DNA of 21,043 nucleotides. Source: a bacterium UBA2219. Lineage in GTDB: Bacteria > Desulfobacterota > Deferrimicrobia > Deferrimicrobiales > Deferrimicrobiaceae. The stretch lies in assembly GCA_002327765.1 (NCBI GenBank), contig DCUH01000111.1, forward strand, positions 1 through 21,043. Direction: 5' to 3'. The notes below the pieces were generated by a model. It had not been told where the DNA came from. It saw only the letters and a list, made by a program, of their open reading frames with translations, and searched no databases. Numbering within the stretch: the first letter of the stretch is position 1; the number at the start of each line of letters is the position of its first letter. Position numbers and translations under genes: made by a program. This document shows positions 15,082-21,043 of this stretch, one piece after another.

Positions 15082-16095
15082 TCATAGCCCCATGTCGATC
15101 TTCTTCAGCAGGGCGCCGGCGGCCAGGAACAGAAGAAAGACCAGGCCGTACGCGAAGAGCGACGGGACGGGGTCGAGGAACATCCCCGCCAGCCCCGCCG
15201 CCGCGGACAGGGACGCGCCGACGCAGCTGGTGACGACCGTCTCGCCCGGGGTCAGCCTCCACCGCCGCAGCCTCAGGCTGAAGTGGTCCCGGCTTCCCTT
15301 GAAGATGGAGACGCCGCGGCGGAAACGCAGGCAGGACACGAAAAAGACCTCGAACAGGGGCACCGCGAAGATGCAGAGGACGGCGATCCAGCCGAAGGGG
15401 TTGCGCCCCGTGTAGTCGCCCTCCATGGCCAGCCCAGCGAGAAGGAAGCCGACGACGAGGGAACCGGTGTCGCCGAGGTAGATCTGTGCCGGGGGCCGGT
15501 TGTACCTCAGGAATCCCAGCAGCGCCCCGGAGAGCGCGAGGCACAGGATCATACCCATTATGTTCCCCTGGAGACGGAAGACGACCGCGAGGAACACCGA
15601 CGATACCGCGGCCACTCCCGGGGCCAGCCCGTCCATCACGTCGATCAGGTTGAAGCCGTTGGTCAACACGATCATCCAGGCGAAGGTCAAGGCGATGCAG
15701 AGCATCGGGGGGAACGCCTCGATGCGGATGCGGATGCCGGCCTTGAGCAAGAGGAACACGGAGATCACCTGGACCAGCAGCTTGATGCGGGGCGACAGCC
15801 GCCCGATGTCGTCGATCAGGCCCAGCAGGACGATTACCGCCGCGGCGAGGAGCAACCCGGAGATCTTGTCGCTGAAACGGAGGAACAGCGCCGCCGTGAA
15901 CAGCACCGATCCGAAGACGGCAAGCCCGCCCAGGTACGCCACCGGCACGGCCTGGGTCTTGAGCTTGCCGTCCGGCGCGTCGACGATCCCGAACTTCCGC
16001 GCCGCGTCCCGGAAGATCGGCGTCAGGTACAAGGACAGAAGGAGGGAGAGGGCGAAGGCGGCGAAAGGCAGGATGTGCCGTACGGACCCGTTCAC
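15082..16095 (-). CDS. WecA/MraY-type polyprenyl-phosphate sugar-1-phosphate transferase
   Basis: 337 residues from a GTG start at 16095. This start is supported by the GTGA overlap with the upstream permease stop; the longer open frame upstream lies in another gene. About ten to eleven membrane segments are present. Family motifs are DAPDGKLKTQAVPVAYLGG (39-57), the paired Asp in GLIDDIGRLSPRIK (92-105), NGFNLIDVMDG (146-156), LGDTGS (207-212) and SRDHFSLRL (268-276, in place of the usual His-rich loop). These enzymes move a sugar-1-phosphate, often GlcNAc-1-P or a relative, from UDP to undecaprenyl phosphate, the first committed step of many surface glycans. This is the likely initiating enzyme for the operon. 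It is not MraY of murein synthesis, judging by context. Confidence 0.9.
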   Translation of the reverse strand: MNGSVRHILPFAAFALSLLLSLYLTPIFRDAARKFGIVDAPDGKLKTQAVPVAYLGGLAVFGSVLFTAALFLRFSDKISGLLLAAAVIVLLGLIDDIGRLSPRIKLLVQVISVFLLLKAGIRIRIEAFPPMLCIALTFAWMIVLTNGFNLIDVMDGLAPGVAAVSSVFLAVVFRLQGNIMGMILCLALSGALLGFLRYNRPPAQIYLGDTGSLVVGFLLAGLAMEGDYTGRNPFGWIAVLCIFAVPLFEVFFVSCLRFRRGVSIFKGSRDHFSLRLRRWRLTPGETVVTSCVGASLSAAAGLAGMFLDPVPSLFAYGLVFLLFLAAGALLKKIDMGL

Positions 16096-16862
16096 TTGAA
16101 ATCCTTTCTCTCGAAGAGAAGGCACGCCAGCAGCAGGACCGCCCCTCCATAGCAGGCGAAGTACCCGACCATCCCGGCCAGCGCCTCCAGCGACCTCGCC
16201 TCCCCGTGCACCACCCCGTTCTTCAGGTTGAAAACCTCCAGGTTGGGAAGCAGATAGAACAGGCCGGAGGAGACCGCGCGCACGGCCGCGGACTTCGACT
16301 GCCCGCCGAACCGGACCAGGTGGGTGGACAGGTGCCCGATCAGGAACAGCGCCAACGTGAACATGGCGCTCAGCGTGGACGTGGTGAAGGTGGAGAACAG
16401 CGTGGCGATGCAGACCAGCAGGACCAGCTCGAGATAGATTCCCGCGGAAGCGATCAGGATCCCCGGCTCCGCCTTCCCGCCGTACAGGAAGTGGACGACG
16501 AAGAGCGTGGCCGCCATCAGGGCGGTCGTGAGCAGGAGCGTGGAGCTGAGCCCTGCGGCCTTTCCCGCCACGAACTCCCATCGGGGGACGGGCTTGGAAA
16601 GGATCAGGTAGATCGTCTTCCGGTCCACCTCCTGGCTCACCAGGGTGATCCCGAGGAACACCGCGATGGTGACCCCGAACAGGTGGATGCTCGTCAGCCC
16701 GACGTCGGCGATGATGCGTGTGAGCTCTCCCATCGACAGGTCCGCAAGGAACCAGGTCAGGCCGATGACGAACAGGGCGAACGCGAGGATCACGTAGAGG
16801 ATCTTGTTCCGCACCGTTTCGCGGAACGTGTTCGCCGCGATCGACAGCACCCTACGAAGCAT
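16092..16862 (-). CDS. ABC-2 type transporter permease
   Basis: 256 residues from the ATG at 16862, with about six membrane segments. The opening LSIAANTFRETVRNKILYVI and the conserved QEVDRKTIYLILSKPVPRWEFVAGK block are typical of NosY-like ABC-2 permeases, a type distinct from the classical Wzm permeases of O-antigen export. A longer in-frame start at 16904 has a strong GGAGGAG before it, but that sequence also encodes the conserved end of the ATPase (LEEIYVERL), and homologues as I recall them begin near the shorter start. The gene overlaps the ATPase gene by 11 nt and the WecA-like gene by 4 nt. It forms the membrane part of an exporter with the upstream ATPase. Confidence 0.9.
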   Translation of the reverse strand: MLRRVLSIAANTFRETVRNKILYVILAFALFVIGLTWFLADLSMGELTRIIADVGLTSIHLFGVTIAVFLGITLVSQEVDRKTIYLILSKPVPRWEFVAGKAAGLSSTLLLTTALMAATLFVVHFLYGGKAEPGILIASAGIYLELVLLVCIATLFSTFTTSTLSAMFTLALFLIGHLSTHLVRFGGQSKSAAVRAVSSGLFYLLPNLEVFNLKNGVVHGEARSLEALAGMVGYFACYGGAVLLLACLLFERKDFK

Positions 16863-17817
16863 CCCGCCCCTCACCGCCGGCGGTCCCGGAGAGCCGCTCG
16901 ACATAGATCTCCTCCAGCTTCGGCTTGACCTGGGTCATCGACCGCAGCTTCGAGCCGCGCCCTCCCATTTTCGCGATCCAGAGGTTCGCGTCGTCCACGT
17001 TCCGGACGCGGACCACCAGGTCGTCCGCCGCCCGGGAAAACCGGATGCACGGCGGCATGTCCGGACCGGCCTCCCCGCCGGGCGGAGAGGAGAACACCAG
17101 CTCGATGAACTGGACCTCGTTCCCGACCAGTCCCGCCACCGTGCCCTCCGCCAGCTTCCTTCCCCGGTCCAGAAGGATGACGCGGTCGCACAGCGCCTCC
17201 ACGTCGGAGATGATGTGTGTGCTGAAGAACACCGTCTTCCCGGCGGATTTCAGCTCCGAGATGATGGCCCGGACGTCCATCCTTCCCATCGGGTCGAGGC
17301 CGGACATCGGTTCGTCCAGGACCACCAGCTCGGGGTCATGCAACAGAGCCTGTGCCAGCCCGAGCCGCTGCATCATCCCCTTCGAATATTTCCGGATGGC
17401 CATGCCCCCCGCCGCGGCGAGGCCGACGCGTTCCATCATGGCGACGGCGCGCCTGCGCGTCTCGCGCCCTCCCATCCCGTTGAGCCGACCGCACAACCCC
17501 AGAAACTCCATGCCGGTGAGGTATTCGTAGAAATACGGCTGTTCGGGCATGAAGCCGATCCGGCGGCGCGACGCGAAGCGGGCCACGCCGTCTTCTCCGA
17601 ACAGGCGAACGGTTCCGGAGTCGGGGAAGGCGAGGCGGTTGATGATCTTGATCGTCGTGGTCTTCCCCGCGCCGTTCGCACCGAGGAACCCCACCACCTC
17701 GTTTTCCCCCACGGAAAAGGAGACGTCGTCCAGGACACGCGTCCTCTTTTTCCAGAAATCGGTGGCGTAGCTTTTCCGGAGATTTTCGACCTCGATGATT
17801 GCGCCGCCGGGGGTCAT
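16852..17817 (-). CDS. ABC transporter ATP-binding protein
   Basis: 321 residues. Walker A is GANGAGKT (46-53), the Q-loop Gln is at 93, the signature is YSKGMMQR (144-151), Walker B is LVVLDEP (164-170) and the switch His is 201. After about residue 230 there is a C-terminal regulatory domain of about 90 residues ending in KLEEIYVERL. It powers the ABC-2 permease encoded next. In position and type it resembles the exporter ATPase of the Geobacter xap locus, which affects the extracellular matrix there; orthology has not been tested. Its ATG overlaps the upstream TPR gene stop as ATGA. Confidence 0.95.
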   Translation of the reverse strand: MTPGGAIIEVENLRKSYATDFWKKRTRVLDDVSFSVGENEVVGFLGANGAGKTTTIKIINRLAFPDSGTVRLFGEDGVARFASRRRIGFMPEQPYFYEYLTGMEFLGLCGRLNGMGGRETRRRAVAMMERVGLAAAGGMAIRKYSKGMMQRLGLAQALLHDPELVVLDEPMSGLDPMGRMDVRAIISELKSAGKTVFFSTHIISDVEALCDRVILLDRGRKLAEGTVAGLVGNEVQFIELVFSSPPGGEAGPDMPPCIRFSRAADDLVVRVRNVDDANLWIAKMGGRGSKLRSMTQVKPKLEEIYVERLSGTAGGEGRDAS

Positions 17818-18731
17818 TGGTTGCGGAAGACCTTCAGGCGGGCCGCCGGAGCCCGGTCGCTGCGGACGGTCCCGTCGGGCGAAAGCAGGTAATTTCCTCC
17901 GTAGGGTTCCTCCGGAAGCCGGGACAGGATTCCGGAAGTCACGAGGTCCGCCAACCGCCCCGGATTTTCGCCCCTGCGTAACCTGAAATCGGAAACAGCG
18001 CCCTCGAGGAGCCGGATGTCGCGTTCCACCACCACCTGCCGGACCCGCTCTTCCAGGGCCCGAACGCGCCGGGGATCCTTCTCCCGGATCAGCAATTCCC
18101 GCAGGAAAACCAATGCGGTCTCCGGCCGGTTCCCCTCGGCGAGCATCCGCGACGCGAGCAAGGGGAAATGGGAGGGGCTGCCGGGGACCTTGGCCGCCCG
18201 CAGGATGGACTTCCCGCCCTCGACGGCGTCTCCGAGGGTGAAATACTGGATGTAGCCGGCATAAAAAGGTATCCGCCATTCCATGGGGAATATCTTTTCC
18301 CCTCTGTCCAGGATGGCCAACGCGGCGGAAGCGTGGTCCGCCGAGTCCCCCAGGATGATCCCAGAAAAGAGATACGGCACCAGGAAGCGGCTGTCGAAGC
18401 CGTGCACCGTCTCCACCAGTTCCACAAGCCGGTCGCGTTCCTGCGGGGTCGTGCGCCAACTCCTGCCGGAGACCTGGACCGCCTCCAACCAGGCCAAGTC
18501 CGCGAGAAAGTTTTGGAAGCCGAAGGCCAGGGCCGGTCTTCGGCTGAGGGCGAAAAGCAGCGACGGGCGGCCGGATTCGAGTCGCGCCTGCCCGGCACGC
18601 ATCATCCGGTCGGAAATCGCCGCCGCCAGCAGCATCAGCGCGATCGGAAGGAGACAGGCGGCGAGGAAAAACCGGCCTCTTCGCGACCGACCCTCTATCG
18701 CGGGGAGGCCCCGGGTTCCTCCACCAGCCAC
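17814..18731 (-). CDS. TPR-like membrane-anchored protein of the ABC transporter operon
   Basis: 305 residues from a GTG at 18731, chosen because GGAGG lies 10 nt upstream and because a basic stretch then leads directly into a membrane segment (about 22-41). The start is uncertain; a longer in-frame start at 18824 would overlap the upstream gene by 130 nt. After the anchor comes FALSRRPALAFGFQNFLADLAWLEAVQ, then helical repeats resembling tetratricopeptide units over about 100-240. The C-terminus has YGGNYLLSPDGTVRSDRAP, a globular end. The bulk is probably periplasmic. Such proteins are scaffolds; here it may link the Wzy_C protein with the ABC exporter. It overlaps the upstream gene by 37 nt and the ATPase gene by 4 nt. 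Confidence 0.75.
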   Translation of the reverse strand: MAGGGTRGLPAIEGRSRRGRFFLAACLLPIALMLLAAAISDRMMRAGQARLESGRPSLLFALSRRPALAFGFQNFLADLAWLEAVQVSGRSWRTTPQERDRLVELVETVHGFDSRFLVPYLFSGIILGDSADHASAALAILDRGEKIFPMEWRIPFYAGYIQYFTLGDAVEGGKSILRAAKVPGSPSHFPLLASRMLAEGNRPETALVFLRELLIREKDPRRVRALEERVRQVVVERDIRLLEGAVSDFRLRRGENPGRLADLVTSGILSRLPEEPYGGNYLLSPDGTVRSDRAPAARLKVFRNQ

Positions 18732-20596
18732 CGTTCGCCATCCTCCAGAACGCGATTTTTCGCGGACTGCCGGCACTCCGCGGCCTTTGCCTCCAGAACG
18801 TCCGACCTTGAAGGGTCGGTCCACTTCGCAATCTCGGCAAGTTTAGCATAGCCCCGGCAGAAATTCGGCTCTTCCGAAACCGCGCGCTCGAGCGTCCCGG
18901 CCGCTTCCTTTATGAGGCCGAGGTCCAGCAGCACCTGCGCCCTTACCCACATCCCCTCGGCCAGGTACGGGTTGATCCTCAACACCTCGTCCGCCATCGC
19001 CAGGACGGCCTCGAGGTCCCGCCGGTCGCCGCTGCGCCGGTACTTTTCCATGAGGAGGTTTGCCTGGCGCAAAGGGAAGCCCTGCTCCAACGGGCAAAGC
19101 TCCATGGCTTTCCCCTGCCAGCGGATCGAGGAGAGAAGCATCCTGTCGGCCGACGGATCGCGCTCCCGTACAGCGGCGACGAACCGTTTGTAGTACAGCG
19201 CCGAGAGGGCATCCGGAACGACCGCGCGCAGTGGGTCGAAGCGGGACGCTGCCAGGAACGCCCTCTCCGCGGAATCGAACCGCCTCTCCCTCAAAAGGGA
19301 TTCCCCACGCCACATCGCCAGAGCGCCAGCCAGCAGCGACAGGGAGACCAGCCCCGCGAGGAACGCGAAGACCGCTCCCGCCTTCGCATGGAATGGGCGG
19401 ATCGCCACCCGCTCCCCCAATGCCGATCCCGGCAGGCTGCCCAGAAGCACACCGAGAAGCAGCGCGGCCGTGAAAACGATGCCGAACTCGTGAAGATTGA
19501 AATTGAACAGGGCGTTCGTCCCGGTCAAGACAAGCCCGGAGACGGCGGCTGCGGCAGCCCAGCGCCGGTCATCCGGCACGCCGTTCCAACCTCGCGCCGC
19601 GTACCACAAGGGCAAGAGCAGGACGGCGGCGAACAGGAGGAATCCGGGGAAGCCCAGCCCCGTCAGCACCTCCAGGTACTCGTTGTGGGGCGTCACGGGG
19701 TATTTCTCGTAATGCCGGAAGGCCTGCGAAAACGGCTCCTGGGACGTGAACCAGAGGTACTTGTACCCCCCAAGCCCGACCCCGAAGGGATGCTCGCCGA
19801 AAACCCTCAGGGCGGAACGCCAGAAGACCAGCCTCCCGTAATTGTAGATATCGGGGGTGAAAAACCGTGACAGGGAATGCCAGCCCGTAACGATCAGGAC
19901 CGGCAGGAAAAGGAGAAACGCCTTCGCCCCGCGGACCAGGCCGAAGTGGGCGACGGCCAGGACCATGATGGCGGGGACGAGTGACACGACAACGCCCCGG
20001 GAACCCGTGAGGGTAAGGGCTGCCGCCAGGAAAAACAGCGCCCCCGCCCCCCACGCGATTTTCCCTCCCCCCGGTTTCCGCCGCTCGTTGAGGAACCGGG
20101 AGGCGAAGAACAGGGCCGTGACCGCGAGGAATTCCGAAAGGAACATGGGATTGCTGAACGTCCCGTGCGGCCTCGAGCTTCCCGAAGCGAGGCGTTGGGC
20201 TCCCGCAACGGCGATCTCCATGACGGACAACGCAGCCAGTACCGGCAGCAGCCAACGGGACAGGGGACCCGGTTCCTCCCTGTCGCACAATGACACGACG
20301 GCCACAAGGAGAAATGTTGCCAGGAGGATGTTCAGGGCGTGCTGCAGCGATACCCAAAGATAGACCGAAGAGAAGGCGTGACCGACGGCCAGGAGGCAGA
20401 AGCCGGCAAGCAGGAGGAAGTATGGGGGGACACGCAGGGGTCCCGAGCTGCCCTTCCATAGCAGGACTGCCGCCGGAAGGAAAACGGCGACGCGCAGGAA
20501 GCCGAGGGCAAACTGGTAGTGCCCGCCGGTCGCCAGCACCGATATCGCGTATAAAAGGAAAAGAGAGGCGACCCGAAGGCCGCCTCTCCCTTTCAC
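18695..20596 (-). CDS. O-antigen ligase / Wzy_C family membrane protein with C-terminal TPR region
   Basis: 633 residues from a GTG start. About twelve membrane segments fill residues 8-427. The Wzy_C region contains GSRG (198-201), the large periplasmic loop with NYGRLVFWRSALRVFGEHP (252-270) and HNEYLEVLTGLG (304-315); the conserved Arg and His are expected catalytic contacts. Residues about 430-590 form TPR-like helical repeats. The family includes WaaL ligases, Wzy polymerases and PglL/PilO oligosaccharyltransferases, all acting on undecaprenyl-linked glycans in the periplasm. Sequence alone does not separate them. The gene starts 27 nt after the pilA stop with no terminator between, as pilO follows pilA in Pseudomonas, so a pilin O-glycosylation role is an attractive possibility. 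Confidence 0.9.
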   Translation of the reverse strand: MKGRGGLRVASLFLLYAISVLATGGHYQFALGFLRVAVFLPAAVLLWKGSSGPLRVPPYFLLLAGFCLLAVGHAFSSVYLWVSLQHALNILLATFLLVAVVSLCDREEPGPLSRWLLPVLAALSVMEIAVAGAQRLASGSSRPHGTFSNPMFLSEFLAVTALFFASRFLNERRKPGGGKIAWGAGALFFLAAALTLTGSRGVVVSLVPAIMVLAVAHFGLVRGAKAFLLFLPVLIVTGWHSLSRFFTPDIYNYGRLVFWRSALRVFGEHPFGVGLGGYKYLWFTSQEPFSQAFRHYEKYPVTPHNEYLEVLTGLGFPGFLLFAAVLLLPLWYAARGWNGVPDDRRWAAAAAVSGLVLTGTNALFNFNLHEFGIVFTAALLLGVLLGSLPGSALGERVAIRPFHAKAGAVFAFLAGLVSLSLLAGALAMWRGESLLRERRFDSAERAFLAASRFDPLRAVVPDALSALYYKRFVAAVRERDPSADRMLLSSIRWQGKAMELCPLEQGFPLRQANLLMEKYRRSGDRRDLEAVLAMADEVLRINPYLAEGMWVRAQVLLDLGLIKEAAGTLERAVSEEPNFCRGYAKLAEIAKWTDPSRSDVLEAKAAECRQSAKNRVLEDGERWLVEEPGASPR

Positions 20597-20623
20597 TCCG
20601 TTCAGCTGTTCAACCCTTGCCGC

Positions 20624-21043
20624 TTAGTTCGTGGCCTTGGAAACGTCGTCCCACCGATTCTGCAGGTCCCGGGCGTCGTTCATCGTCCAGGCGTCGTTCG
20701 CGATATCCGTATCGATGTTGCCCTGCGCGCCCGCCGTGAACCGCTTCTCGCCGGTGGCGGCGGTGATGCCGGGGGTGGTGCCGTTCCAGCAGGAGGCGAC
20801 CGTGGTCAGGGCCAGGTTGCCCAGGTCGTTCGCGGCGGTGCCCATCGTGTAGCGGTACTTCGTGGTCCCGGTCGGCGCCCAGCTGACGAGGTTCAGATCG
20901 CCGTAGTCGTCTTTCTCGCCCAGGAACGCGGTCTGTGCCGTGAAGATGCCGCCGAGGTTGGTCTTGGCCTCGGACTGCCGCGACTTCGCCTGGAAGCGCA
21001 GGAAGTTCGGGATGGCGATGGCGGCCAGGATGCCGATGATCGC
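20624..21043 (-). CDS. pilA: Type IVa major pilin, 5' end outside window
   Basis: 139 codons are visible; the leader and about the first ten mature residues lie beyond the right edge. The visible start AIIGILAAIAIPNFLRFQAK is the hallmark conserved helix of type IVa pilins. The C-terminal domain runs through YRYTMGTAANDLGNLAL and ends in VSKATN. Only one cysteine (SCWNG) is seen, so the usual C-terminal disulfide loop is absent. The full protein should be about 150 residues with leader, a long pilin unlike the very short PilA-N of Geobacter. It is exported, cleaved by PilD and polymerised into pili. It is followed after 27 nt by the Wzy_C gene. Its promoter lies outside the window. Confidence 0.93.
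   Translation of the reverse strand, partial: AIIGILAAIAIPNFLRFQAKSRQSEAKTNLGGIFTAQTAFLGEKDDYGDLNLVSWAPTGTTKYRYTMGTAANDLGNLALTTVASCWNGTTPGITAATGEKRFTAGAQGNIDTDIANDAWTMNDARDLQNRWDDVSKATN

Noticed and set aside
20624..21043. Short conductive Geobacter-type pilin
   Set aside because: The pilin has a full-length C-terminal domain, unlike the short PilA-N form, and sequence alone gives no support for conductivity.
1..21043. CRISPR arrays, tRNA or rRNA genes, insertion sequences, phage genes
   Set aside because: No regular repeat-spacer pattern, cloverleaf sequence, transposase or integrase motif was seen; nearly all of the window is coding.

Overview
The window is a dense, GC-rich stretch of bacterial chromosome that makes and exports surface glycans and contains type IV pilin genes. 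A major pilin enters from the right edge. It is followed in the same direction by a Wzy_C/O-antigen-ligase family protein, a TPR protein, an ABC exporter and a WecA-like initiating transferase. This layout resembles the xap (extracellular anchoring polysaccharide) locus that lies next to pilA in Geobacter sulfurreducens. I therefore infer a Desulfuromonadota/Geobacter-like deltaproteobacterial lineage. That is inference from gene content, GC bias and my memory of that locus; no rRNA or other marker gene is present.

Layout, right to left. (A) 21043-11816, minus strand: pilA (5' end outside the window), a Wzy_C ligase with TPR tail, a TPR membrane protein, an ABC ATPase, an ABC-2 permease, a WecA/MraY-type transferase, an FAD oxidoreductase, a GT4 glycosyltransferase and a prepilin peptidase. 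Most neighbours overlap by 4 to 37 nt, so this looks like one translationally coupled operon. (B) 10967-11826, plus strand: a small HAMP membrane protein without an output domain, coupled to a pilin-like protein and preceded by a clear sigma70-type promoter; it converges on the prepilin peptidase. (C) 10865-7932, minus strand: a membrane-anchored transglutaminase-like protein, a fused methyltransferase-GT2 protein, and a free-standing methyltransferase related to the first half of the fusion. (D) 4880-7963, plus strand: a Wzx-type flippase, a short methyltransferase remnant and a GT39/ArnT-like membrane glycosyltransferase. (E) 4807-1, minus strand: two tandem related GT4 glycosyltransferases, an asparagine-synthase-type amidotransferase, and the start of a membrane sensor protein, probably a histidine kinase.

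Working model (inference): WecA starts a lipid-linked glycan. The GT4, GT2, FAD, methyltransferase and AsnB-type enzymes extend and modify it. Wzx or the ABC transporter moves it across the membrane. The Wzy_C protein beside pilA polymerises it or transfers it, possibly to pilin. PilD processes both pilins. The most interesting points are the pilA/Wzy_C pairing, the HAMP-pilin couple, the transglutaminase coupled to a methyltransferase-GT2 fusion, the duplicated methyltransferases and the decayed methyltransferase at 6520-6729. No tRNA, rRNA, CRISPR array, insertion sequence or integrase was seen.
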